Source of the DNA: Prosopocoilus inquinatus
Taxonomy: Eukaryota; Arthropoda; Insecta; Coleoptera; Lucanidae
Direction of reading: 5' to 3'
Length of the DNA stretch: 64,000 bases
Assembly (NCBI GenBank): GCA_036172665.1
Contig: CM069871.1
Coordinates: forward strand, 60,820,713-60,884,712
A program made the position numbers and the translations under genes. The number at the start of each line of letters is the position of its first letter. The stretch's first letter is position 1. The notes beneath the pieces were generated by a model. That model saw nothing but the letters and a program-made list of their open reading frames with translations, made no database searches and had not been told where the DNA came from. Below, piece by piece: positions 9,347-18,640 of the stretch.

Positions 9347-12300
9347 CTCCCACTTTTTGAGCGCTATCTACCCTAGTTACGTTACAACAAATACCTATTT
9401 TTATGGCTAAAGCATACATCTTACTTCTAGACAAAGGTTTTGTAAAAAGGTCTGCGAGCTGTTCATCCGTAGGAACATACTGTACATTTAAAATACCTTC
9501 GCAAAATTTCTCACGGATAAAATGATATCGGATATCGATATGCTTTGATCTCTTGTGGAATTCGGGATTCTTAATTAACTTGATCGCGCTTTGATTGTCG
9601 ACGTATAAAGTTGTGGATTCAACACAAGGATGTCCGATATCATGTAGTAATTGTCTTAACCAAACTATCTCTTTAGAGGCTAAACAGGCTGAAATGTATT
9701 CAGATTCTGTGGTGCTTAACGACACCATCTTTTGTCTCTGTGACATCCAGGATATTGCGCCATTTGCCATCAGAAACACGAAACCTGAGGTAGAGCGTCT
9801 GGTATTGATGTCTGCCGCGTAATCTGCGTCAGAATACCCTTTTATAGTGATAATGTTACAACTTTTCACATATAATATTCCATAATCGGTTGTACCACGC
9901 AAATAGCGAAAAATGCGCTTTATTGCACTCCAGTGCGGTTCTCCGTAACTATCTATGAATCTACTTAAATGATTAGTAGCATATGCTATGTCTGGTCGCG
10001 TCAATTGTACAAGAAACATTAAATTACCGATAGCTTCACGATACGGAATATCATTATTCAATTTTCCTTCAAACTTGGTTAGTGACATTATAGAATGAGG
10101 ATCGGCAGGTGTATTGGCAATTTTTGCGTCAGACATACCAAAATGTTTTAAAATTCTATTTACATAATTCGATTGGTTGATGAAGATACAATGCTTTTCA
10201 TAATCTCGATAAATTTGAAAACCAACATACGAAGAAGCTAAATCGTGTTTAATTTCAAAATTTGCCTTCAGAAATTCTAACACTTTGTTTAGAGCTTCCT
10301 TAGATTGAGCTAACACTAGACCATCATCAAAGTATAATGCAAGGTACACATCACTTTTTTCGAAAATACCTTTGTAAACGCATCGATCTGCTTCACTGGC
10401 TTTAAAATCAAAACATTTTAAAAATGAATCAAATTTATGATTCCACTGACGTGATGCCTGCTTCAGGCCATACAGGGACTTTAAAAGTTTGCACACTTTA
10501 CCAGACGTATCACACAAACCTTCCGGAGGCTCCATGAACACTTCTTCCTCGAGATCCCCGTAAAGAAATGCTGTACGAATGTCAAATTGTTCTATCTCAA
10601 GGTCAAGTTCGGCTGCCAAACTCAAGAGCACTCTAATAGATTCAAAACGAACTACAGGCGAAAATGTCTCTTCAAAATCGATTCCGTATTGTTGCGCAAA
10701 TCCTTTCGCACACAAACGCGCCTTGTAGAGTGGATCCTCTTCAGAAGATGACTGTTTTATTTTAAATACCCACTTGCATCCCACTGGTCGTTTTCCTGTA
10801 GGTGGATCTGTAAGTTCCCACGTTCCATTTTTACTGTGCGCATCCAGCTCTGCTTTTATTGCACATACCCATTTTGAACTATCCGGTGCAGAAAGAGCTT
10901 CACTGTAGGTTTTCGGTTCAACAAAGTTCGCCTGAAACCGTGCAGGTCTCCTGATTTCATCTCGATTTCTCAATTGTCTTGGTTCGATGTTGCGAAGATT
11001 TGCTAGTGATTCATTCCTAGATTCCTCTCGTTCGTGCACGTCTTCTGTGTTAGATGCGGTTGAGGTCTCCTGTATTGCATCATCGCTCATGGGTATCGTC
11101 ATTTCCTCTTCTATGGTCAGCAAAATATTATCGTCTTTCCTTTCATTGAATATGACATCTCTGGATACGGTGACTTTCCGTGACTCAGAATCATACAAGC
11201 GGTAATTTGAAGATTCTCGTTCGTACCCTACAACAATTAACTTCTTCGACTTTTGATCCCATTTTCCTCTGGCCTGCTTTGGTACGTGAACATACGCTTC
11301 GGATCCAAATATTCTCAGATGATCAAGATTTGGTTTTTTCTTCATCCATAATTCATAAGGAGTCTTTCCTGAAAGTCGTGAAGATGGTGACCTATTTAAT
11401 ATGTACACAGCTGTGTTCACAGCTTCTGCCCAAAGATGTCTTCCAAGTTTCTGAGCATGTAGCATCGATCTAGCGCACACGACGATTGTTCTGTTGTCCC
11501 GCTCTGAGCGACCATTTTGCTCAGGCGTGTATGGAGCACATGTTTCAAGTTGAATTCCATTAGTAGCAAAAAACTGGATCAGGTGTTCATTGATGTATTC
11601 TTTGCCGTTATCCACTCTGAGTATTTGAATTGAACGCTGATATTTATTTTTGATTAATGCATAAAATTCCTTGAATTTTTCAAAAACATCTGATTTGTGC
11701 TTAATAAAATAAATATGTCTAAAACCTGTCGCATCATCTTTGAAATTGACGTAGTATTTAGATCCTCCCACTGATTGTGCAGACATTGGGCCGCAAATAT
11801 CTGAATGTATAACTTCTCCAGGTAGAGAAGATCGTTGCGGAATTTCCTTTTTAAAAGGAAGTCTGTGCTGTTTTCCAAACTGACAGGCCTCGCAAAAGAA
11901 ATCAGCCCTTCTTGGCATAACTGCGAGTTGTAGCAAGCCTTGACTTTTAAGCTGTAAAATTGAGTTGTAATTTGTATGGCCAAGTCTTTCGTGCCATAGT
12001 TTCGCATTGGAAGTGTCAGCTACACATGCCTGTTTTATTGGAATAACCCTAGATAACATTTTATACAAATTGTTTTCTTGGATGATTCCTATGGCCTTAG
12101 GTTCGCCAGATTCGCTCAAAATTACACGTTCAGCGTTAAATGTAACTTTGTAATTTCTTTTAGTGCAAGCTCCCACTGAGAAAAGATTTTTTGCAAGAGA
12201 TGGAACGTATAAAACATTTTCCAGCTTGCCGTCAAGCCAAGCGTTGTTTATAAATCTTTTAATGTATATGGTTCCTTGTCCTTTAACTTCACACATATGA

Positions 12301-13217
12301 TTGTCGCCAACAGAAACATATTCATTAGAACTTTGTTCGACAAAATTGTGAAACCATTGTTTTTGAAATGTCATATGTCGTGAGGCGCCGCTATCGAGGT
12401 ACCATATATCTTTTTCATAGACATTTTGAAAATCAGTGTAAACTGGAAAAGCACTTACGTTCGAGGATTTTTCTGGTGTACTTTTTGACTGGTTTTGCTG
12501 CTTCTTCCGACAATTCCGTGCCAGGTGTCCCTTTTTGTGGCAATAGTAACATTCGAAGGATTTTTCTTTACTAAACTTTCTCCTGTCGTTTTTTTCGGAT
12601 TTGTTAAGGTTGACTGTAGATAGAGCTGCCGCCATTTCTTCGGTTGCTGTCATTCTGTTTTCTTCTTTAATAAGGCGTGAAATTAGATTGGGCAATGTTT
12701 GATCGGCCATTGTTACGCTGTCCCATGCCGTGATGAACGCACTATATTTCGATGGTAAACTTCCAAGAAGCTTTGCCATAATGGTGACGTCAGAGATTTC
12801 TTCACCAACATCCTTCAACTGGCGCGCCATGTTCTCTACCTTCGCTATGTGTTCCGCAATCGAATTGTTCACCGACATTTTATAATCATGGAATTTGGTC
12901 ATGAGTAACAATTTATTCGTTGAATTTTGTTGTTCGTGAATTGTCCTTAATTTAGTCCACATTTGCGCGGATGATTCACATGTGATTAAATAATTCAGTT
13001 CCGCTGCATTCATAGAGGACGACAATATAAACATTGCCTTAGCGTCCTTTTTTGTCCATGCTTTCATTTCTGCTTCAGCTTCAGGTTTGACTTTGGAACC
13101 TTCAACGATATCTAATATATCGTTGGCAACAAAAATAGCCCTCATTTGGAATTTCCAGGCCTGAAAATTTGTTCCATCAAACTTTGATAAGCTTTTTAGA
13201 TCGAGGTATTCGGCCAT
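9333..13217 (-). CDS. copia gag-pol polyprotein
   Basis: Single uninterrupted frame of 1294 residues starting at MAEYLDLKSLSKFDG (13217). An upstream in-frame Met at 13388 lies in the LTR and would translate the primer-binding site, so the internal start is preferred. Domain order is copia type. Gag carries a CCHC zinc knuckle (CYYCHKKGHLARNC, about 221-235). Then come an aspartic protease (WYLDSGAS, about 273), an integrase with an HHCC motif (about 409-446) and DDE residues (HSDICGP, RVDNGKEY, PEQNGRSE; about 472, 535, 565), and a reverse transcriptase (WVFKIK near 814; catalytic YFDD near 962). The RNase H region (GYSDADYA near 1130; STTESEY; YVDNQSAI) comes last. The RT box has Phe before DD, where Val is common in copia. 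The frame ends 14 bases inside the 3' LTR. No stop or frameshift is seen. Confidence 0.97.
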   Translation of the reverse strand: MAEYLDLKSLSKFDGTNFQAWKFQMRAIFVANDILDIVEGSKVKPEAEAEMKAWTKKDAKAMFILSSSMNAAELNYLITCESSAQMWTKLRTIHEQQNSTNKLLLMTKFHDYKMSVNNSIAEHIAKVENMARQLKDVGEEISDVTIMAKLLGSLPSKYSAFITAWDSVTMADQTLPNLISRLIKEENRMTATEEMAAALSTVNLNKSEKNDRRKFSKEKSFECYYCHKKGHLARNCRKKQQNQSKSTPEKSSNVSAFPVYTDFQNVYEKDIWYLDSGASRHMTFQKQWFHNFVEQSSNEYVSVGDNHMCEVKGQGTIYIKRFINNAWLDGKLENVLYVPSLAKNLFSVGACTKRNYKVTFNAERVILSESGEPKAIGIIQENNLYKMLSRVIPIKQACVADTSNAKLWHERLGHTNYNSILQLKSQGLLQLAVMPRRADFFCEACQFGKQHRLPFKKEIPQRSSLPGEVIHSDICGPMSAQSVGGSKYYVNFKDDATGFRHIYFIKHKSDVFEKFKEFYALIKNKYQRSIQILRVDNGKEYINEHLIQFFATNGIQLETCAPYTPEQNGRSERDNRTIVVCARSMLHAQKLGRHLWAEAVNTAVYILNRSPSSRLSGKTPYELWMKKKPNLDHLRIFGSEAYVHVPKQARGKWDQKSKKLIVVGYERESSNYRLYDSESRKVTVSRDVIFNERKDDNILLTIEEEMTIPMSDDAIQETSTASNTEDVHEREESRNESLANLRNIEPRQLRNRDEIRRPARFQANFVEPKTYSEALSAPDSSKWVCAIKAELDAHSKNGTWELTDPPTGKRPVGCKWVFKIKQSSSEEDPLYKARLCAKGFAQQYGIDFEETFSPVVRFESIRVLLSLAAELDLEIEQFDIRTAFLYGDLEEEVFMEPPEGLCDTSGKVCKLLKSLYGLKQASRQWNHKFDSFLKCFDFKASEADRCVYKGIFEKSDVYLALYFDDGLVLAQSKEALNKVLEFLKANFEIKHDLASSYVGFQIYRDYEKHCIFINQSNYVNRILKHFGMSDAKIANTPADPHSIMSLTKFEGKLNNDIPYREAIGNLMFLVQLTRPDIAYATNHLSRFIDSYGEPHWSAIKRIFRYLRGTTDYGILYVKSCNIITIKGYSDADYAADINTRRSTSGFVFLMANGAISWMSQRQKMVSLSTTESEYISACLASKEIVWLRQLLHDIGHPCVESTTLYVDNQSAIKLIKNPEFHKRSKHIDIRYHFIREKFCEGILNVQYVPTDEQLADLFTKPLSRSKMYALAIKIGICCNVTRVDSAQKVGVLRI
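9347..9358 (-). promoter_or_regulatory. Polypurine tract
   Basis: Minus-strand AAAAAGTGGGAG directly abuts the 3' LTR, the expected place for plus-strand DNA priming. Confidence 0.85.
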
Positions 13218-13329
13218 TATTTTAATACACGATCCTTCGTTACGCAGCAGTTCAATTACTGAATTCACTTTGCACTCACAGCACTTGTAATTATTGCCCT
13301 TTATACAAATCACAAAACTGAACCACGAG

Positions 13330-13343
13330 CTGGGCCCATAACC
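13330..13343 (-). promoter_or_regulatory. Primer-binding site matching initiator tRNA-Met
   Basis: Minus-strand GGTTATGGGCCCAG begins directly after the 5' LTR. The same motif is used by Drosophila copia, where an initiator tRNA-Met fragment primes reverse transcription. Confidence 0.9.
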
Positions 13344-13555
13344 TGTTGAATATATTTTAATGTTTTTATTGTTTACAAGTGCATACAAACATTACACAAA
13401 TATATTACACTAATATGAGAGTGCACGTGGATGTGCATGAACCACGCATGCCAACGTAGAACGGAAAACTACTCCTCTAGCGCGGGGTACTGTGTTAACC
13501 AGTCACCACACGGTAGCGCAGCGAACTAAAGCGCGAAAAATTCAAATTCGTAATA
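13344..13555 (-). repeat. 5' LTR of the copia element
   Basis: 212 bp, identical by eye to the 3' LTR; followed by the second GTGTT at 13556-13560. In the sense orientation the LTR begins TATTACG and ends CAACA, so the outer TG is replaced by TA at one end. Confidence 0.96.
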
Positions 13556-13942
13556 GTGTTGCTTTGTGATTATTAGTTTACATCTACTTTATCCGACCAT
13601 CAATTGTTTTTCTGTGAGCACACAGAGAAACTTTGAATTGATTAGTCCATATAAGTTTTGTATTAAACATTTTTCACTGAAATCAAAAATGAAATAGTTA
13701 AAGGGGGTAGGAATTCTTGCGTAGTCACCCTGTACCCCTGTTGCCGAGGAACAAATGGGCGTGGTTTAAGGAGCTTCCTTTCGTTTAGAAATTTGAATCG
13801 TGTTTCGACTTGTTTCGACCTGAATTTCGCAGTTGTCGCAACAAAATACCTGACTTTTGAATTTTTGATTGACAGTTCATTTGTAAATATCCATAATTCA
13901 GTCCAAACAAGTTTTAAAAATAGAGAGATTCAAAGAAAAGAA

Positions 13943-14062
13943 TGGACGCGTTCAGCGGATGCGTTGCTTACTCAGCAGTCGTTTGTGATTGGCTATTACC
14001 TTCATGTGAGCCAATCACAATTGATTGCTGAGTAAGCAACTCAGCCGCTGAACGCGCCCAAT
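13943..14062. mobile_element. 120-bp palindromic MITE
   Basis: GGACGCGTTCAGCGG at left is mirrored by CCGCTGAACGCGCCC at right, continued by TTGCTTACTCAGCA / TGCTGAGTAAGCAA and TTTGTGATTGGCT / AGCCAATCACAA. Almost the whole element is stem. Confidence 0.75.
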
Positions 14063-14374
14063 GTCTGTTTTTGAATCAAAACATGTTTGGATCACGATTT
14101 AGTGAGCGAAAGAAAGCATCTTTATTTCGCGTCGCGCATGTCGTTCCATGATTTCCTAATATATAATGAAAGAGTCCATTACGAGGCTTAGAATGTCGTG
14201 GTTGCGCATACTTTGCACGATACCGGTTGGTCTTCGTACTGCCTAACCATGATCTCATTGGCCTTCGTACTGCGTAACCGTAGCAACGCCCGAGAAGTCC
14301 TTAGCTTGTCCACGAAACTGCCGAGTGGTATTAATTTAACTGAGCTGATAGTGATGATAGTGCGCTGGTTCACA

Positions 14375-14589
14375 CTCTAGGGTGTGTTCAAAAATTAACA
14401 CTCAGAGCGAGGTGTGATGACGTTTCATACTGGAGTGCATACCAAACTGCGTTTGTATGTGAACGCAGAAGAATCTTTATTTGAACGCGGAGGGAGTTTC
14501 TCTTAATTTATTTTTGAACGGTTGAGGTTCGCCCAAATACAGAGAGCACTCTTACCCTGGGATGTGCTATTTGTGAACGCACCCCTGTA
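14375..14589. mobile_element. 215-bp hAT-like MITE
   Basis: Inverted ends share TAGGGTGTGTTCA at left and TGAACGCACCCCTGTA at right. GGTTCACA (14367-14374) and GGTTCGCA (14590-14597) flank it, an 8-bp target duplication with one mismatch, as expected for hAT elements. No coding capacity. Confidence 0.6.
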
Positions 14590-14956
14590 GGTTCGCAACT
14601 CAAAAAGATTTCTTGTTCCAAATATTATTGTAGAAATTGAACCAAATATTCTATAAGAAATAGGATAGTCTACAAGGCAGGTAGAATTGGGACACATGTA
14701 CCCAATTGCTGTATGTTTTGGAATTAATAAAACAAACATTTTATCTAATCAGTTTTAAGGTAAATAATCCAAAAATGCAAAATAAATAATAAAACTGAGA
14801 GGCACTGCAGTTATCGCGGTCGGTTACTTTGTCAAAAAATAATATTTAAGCGCTGTAATTTTCTTCTCGCTTGCTTTTTATAAGTAGATATTACGTTGTA
14901 GATATAGTTTTTTTTTATTGATTCTTTCATTTCTCAATAACACCTTTTATTATTAA

Positions 14957-15491
14957 TAAGGGTCGGACATTCCTAGGATATCTGGTAAAAACCAGTATAA
15001 AGATAAACAAAGCATCGGCGTAGATTTCAACGTCGCCGCTGAATCGCTTATATGCGCGAGGCACTCTCACCCTCGCGCTCATTGCATCAGAAGCAACCGT
15101 TTGATATAAATTACATGTGTAACATAATTGCCTTTATAGTTTCTTTCAAATTAATAATTATGAAAACATTACAATTCTTTAACGTAGCTTTTAAAAAGAC
15201 TGGCATAATACATTTAATTAATATCAATTATAGCGCCATCACTGCAAAAAGAATGCGAGTTCATTTTGGAATGAATCGGTTATGTAAACAAGTTTTTATA
15301 TCCAGTCGACCAGAACTGTAGTGGTTACTGCGTGCCGCGTAGACTTCTCGGGCTTCGACTGGTTTATTGTTTTGTTTTTATATGGCAGACGCGTTAAAAA
15401 TTCGAACTTTTGCCGACTACGATCGCTTCAGCATATTAGTAGTTCCTCGTATATTTAACGAAACCTTCCGCCTAAAATGCGCCTAGGGCTG
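14957..15491. mobile_element. 535-bp non-autonomous element, empty-site copy (hAT-like)
   Basis: Homologous to 42526-44480 but lacking the nested insertion. It begins TAAGGGTCGGACATTCCTAG and ends GCGCCTAGGGCTG. A perfect 8-bp duplication ATTATTAA flanks it (14949-14956, 15492-15499). It contains CCAGTATAAAGATAAA near 14991 followed by a GC-richer tract, which could be an old promoter. Terminal inverted repeats are weak; the 8-bp duplication is the main support for hAT. Confidence 0.65.
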
Positions 15492-16327
15492 ATTATTAAC
15501 ATAAACGTAATGCATTGCATATATTAACTACTACGTTAAACCTACAGTCAAAAAGATAAACACGAAATTTAAATTACATAATTAATAATATTAACAAGTC
15601 ATGCTGAATCATTTCGGTTTATTTTTAACCACGCGTTTTTTTTTTTTAATTTTATTGCGAACATTTGCGAAATTTTAATTGCAGTAAGACATTATTTTTC
15701 TTTTTCTTGTTAGTAGAACCTGCTTATTTTTTTTTTAATGAAACTGAAAATTAATTAGTTAATTAATTTATTAATTTCCCAACAGAGTTACAGAAAGCAA
15801 TTACGTGGAAATAAGTAAATAAATTAAAACGCAGTTCCAATTCTAAAATTACCAATAATTATAAAACATGTCATCCTTCAAGAAATCATTTCATTTTGAT
15901 AATAAATAATTAAACCCGACCGCAACGGCGGATTTAACACTTGAGAGGCCCCAGGCGCAATTCAATTTTGAGGCCCCTCTCTAAATATTTTCGGTATCAC
16001 TACAGAGTGTATTCTAGGTGGACGTTTTTATACAGACAATAAAAGTAATATTTCTTTTAGTTCCAAACTGCCATATTATTGTATAATGAATTAATAGAAT
16101 ACAATTCGAAAGGCAACGTTGCCATTAATAGACTAGGAAAGTAAACGTCACAGAAGGCGGAGCTGAGTCGTTTACTATCTTTATCTAATAAATTAGACGT
16201 GTGTCGTAAATTACTGTCGCTGTAACGCCGGAGTTGACCTGAACATAGCCTAACATTTAAAAATGTTAAGACAACAAGATTAAACAAGTTATTACAGTTT
16301 TACGTACAATAAGCACAACTAAAATAA
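15492..16327. other. AT-rich non-coding
   Basis: No gene recognised. GGCGGATTTAACACTTGAG near 15930 followed by GGCCCC-type text resembles a solitary transposon end; no partner was found. Confidence 0.4.
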
Positions 16328-16835
16328 TTTTATTGAAGCTTTTCATCCGAAGTTTTAGTGATAAGGAAAAGTTTACACAACAGCTTTCTGTGAAGCGAGT
16401 ATTGTCAGTCTGTTTGGTGTAACCCATACATTTTTACAGTCCAATAGACTCCATTTCAAATTTCGCGCCAGCTTTAGGACCGCCCACTTTCCTAATCTAT
16501 TGGTCGCCTACAGACATCATTTTACTCCTCTGAAATAGTGTTTCGGATAGGACTGTCACCTTCTAAGTTTCGTAAATCGGGAAGTTGTCTTTGAAAAATC
16601 GGAATACGTCCAAAATTAGGACTTTTTAAATCCTTATTCAAAGAATTTTGTAAAAAAAAGTTAGTTTTGCAACGCAATAACGTACTCGACATCATGCTAA
16701 AACTTAACACTTTAAGTGTCGACTATTAATTGGTATAAACAATTGAATAACGCTACCGAAGAAAGAAACGATTTTTAAGTTTTCTTGTTCATTCATCAAC
16801 AACGCGAAAACAAACGAAAAATGCAGGACAAAATA

Positions 16836-17708
16836 TAGTGTCCGACCAGAACCGATTTTTTTCGCCGAAACCGAAACCGAATTTCGGCCAATGTCTCAGT
16901 TTCGGCCGAAACAAAAACCGAAACCGAATCTTATTCGAAAGAATTTAGAGATAGTTTTACCAAAGTATAAATTAATAGTTTTATTTATTAATAACTGAAA
17001 TTAAATAAATTTATGTTGTAAGACAAAAACAAAAACAATTTAAAATTTTCGTCTCTATCATATTTTACAAAAGACAAAAGAGAATTTTTTTCAGCTATGA
17101 ACTATAGCTGAAAAAAAATGCAAAACGAAAATTTTAAATTGTTTTGTTTTTTTCAGCAATAGCTGAAAAAAAATTCTCTTTTGTCTTTTGTAAAATATGA
17201 TAGAGACGAAAATTTTAAATTGTTTTTGTTTTTAGACACAATTCAAATGTGTATCTTATTAAAATTGAATTTAAGTCAGAATCAAAAACTTTGGTATTTT
17301 AGTGATTTAAGGTCCTGTAAAGCAAATTCACTTTGATTTTCATTAATTTGAAATTTTGTTTGCGTTAATATTATGGTCTGCCTTTTCAAACTGGGGAATT
17401 TTGAATCAGCTTTTGAACTGGGATTGGTCACATTTCAAATATGCGGTCAAATATGAGTTAATACAGCTTTAATTCGCTGTCAAAATTGACATTTACGCAG
17501 TTAAAACTGAGTATCATTTTATTTGATATCCGAAAATTAATCAAGTTTGAGATTAATATGCATTTAAGGCAGAAAAAAGAAAATAAATGTAGTTTCGGTT
17601 GTAGCCGAAGGTTCGGCTGTTTTTTGGCCGAAACCGAAACTTTGACCGAACCACGAAATTATGGCCGAAACCGGTTGAAACCGAAACCGAATATTCGGTC
17701 GGACACTA
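16836..17708. mobile_element. 873-bp hAT MITE with 8-bp target duplication
   Basis: Ends TAGTGTCCGACC and GGTCGGACACTA are perfect inverted repeats, followed inward by CCGAAACCGAAACCGAAT-type repeats. ACAAAATA occurs at 16828-16835 and 17709-17716. The corresponding site in duplication unit 2 (near 19515) has no insertion. The interior holds a long palindrome at about 17025-17235 (TTTTCGTCTCTATCATATTT and its complement). No transposase. Confidence 0.85.
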
Positions 17709-18029
17709 ACAAAATAATAATAATATTTTTAGACTAATCACAGTTGAAAGACCTAAGCAACCAAAACAAAACAAATGCGAAAGAAAAATTAAAAATTAAA
17801 TAAATAAGATAAATGATTGACGAGAAACAATTGAATAACGTCACCGGTTTTCAAGTTTTCTTTTGTCGTAAATGCGAAAACAAAAGAAACTGAAAAACAA
17901 AAATTTCAATTAAAAACACATAGCGTTACCAACCGTGGTGATTCATCGCCACATGGACTACCTTTGGTAAAAATATGCGAATTATTTTTATTATTTATTA
18001 CTTTTAGTTTTCTAGTAATTTTTAATCGT

Positions 18030-18640
18030 TTGCATATGTTAGATGAAGTTTGGTTAATGTCAGTTGGATCGGATTGACCTTGAGATTTGTTTAACTTAAC
18101 TTTAATCCATTTATAAATTTTTACATTTTTTAAAGTATTTTTTTAATTTTTTTTATTTGCGTAGAATGTTCAGTTGACTTTGAGATTTGCTGAGGTTCAG
18201 TTTAATTTGTATTAAATTTTTTTACTTTGAAGTTAGATCGGATTGACACGAATTTTTTTTTTTTTAATTTAATTGTTAACATTCATTTTTTTTATCGTTG
18301 TTGTTTGATTTTAATGTTTTATTGCTTTTATTAAGCTGGATAGAATGGAGTTCAGTTGTTGGGACCAGTTTGGTTGATCCTGACAATGGTCGAACCTCGC
18401 TTTAATCTTTCTTTTTAATTTTTTTGGCATTTTAAATTTTTGCTTCAAGTTACGTTGAATTCAGTTCAATTGAGTTGGGTTGTCCTTGGGATTTGTTGAG
18501 CTTCATTTTTATATTTGTTTACTTTTAATTTTTTAAATATTTCTTTCTTTTAATTTTTGAATTGAATTTTGAATATTTTGAAAAAAAAAATCCACTTCTT
18601 GAATCGAATTTGGTTAACCTTGAAATTGTTCGAGTTGCGT
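18030..18640. repeat. Degenerate T-rich repeat containing TTGACCTTGRGATTTGTT
   Basis: Stretches of TTTTTAATTTTT alternate with GTTGRGTTGACCTTG and GATTTGTTGAGCTTCA-like words at irregular 90-150-bp spacing. The same pattern is seen at 19860-20500 and 22010-23420, and in inverse orientation at 35280-35850 (CCTCAACAAATCTCAAGGTC). It looks like a decayed minisatellite; no coding function. Confidence 0.55.

Larger units (their letters stand above)
9135..13555 (-). mobile_element. Full-length Ty1/copia LTR retrotransposon
   Basis: A 4421-bp element on the minus strand with two identical 212-bp LTRs, primer-binding site, one long gag-pol frame, polypurine tract and a perfect GTGTT target duplication. 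All parts needed for retrotransposition are present by inspection, and the identity of the LTRs points to a very recent insertion. It sits in an older MITE, away from the two conserved genes. Confidence 0.97.
9002..13733. mobile_element. CAGGRTG-ended MITE split by later insertions
   Basis: The left end TACAGGATGTATCATTTATA and the right end GCGTAGTCACCCTGTA belong to the family seen intact at 59885-60076 (CAGGGTGACTACGCAAG at one end, GGAACACCCCG at the other). Between them lie a 59-bp hairpin MITE (9043-9101) and the copia element with its target duplications. Removing both leaves about 250 bp, a normal size for the family. The assignment rests on the matching ends. Confidence 0.6.

Noticed and set aside
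11654..12007. 117-codon minus-strand frame inside copia, and plus-strand frames at 9595-11473
   Set aside because: Alternative frames of the intact gag-pol gene.
14957..15491. Considered a solo LTR because of an internal TATAAA and a GC-richer block
   Set aside because: The flanking duplication is 8 bp in both copies and no TG...CA ends, primer site or related internal region is seen; a hAT-like element fits better.
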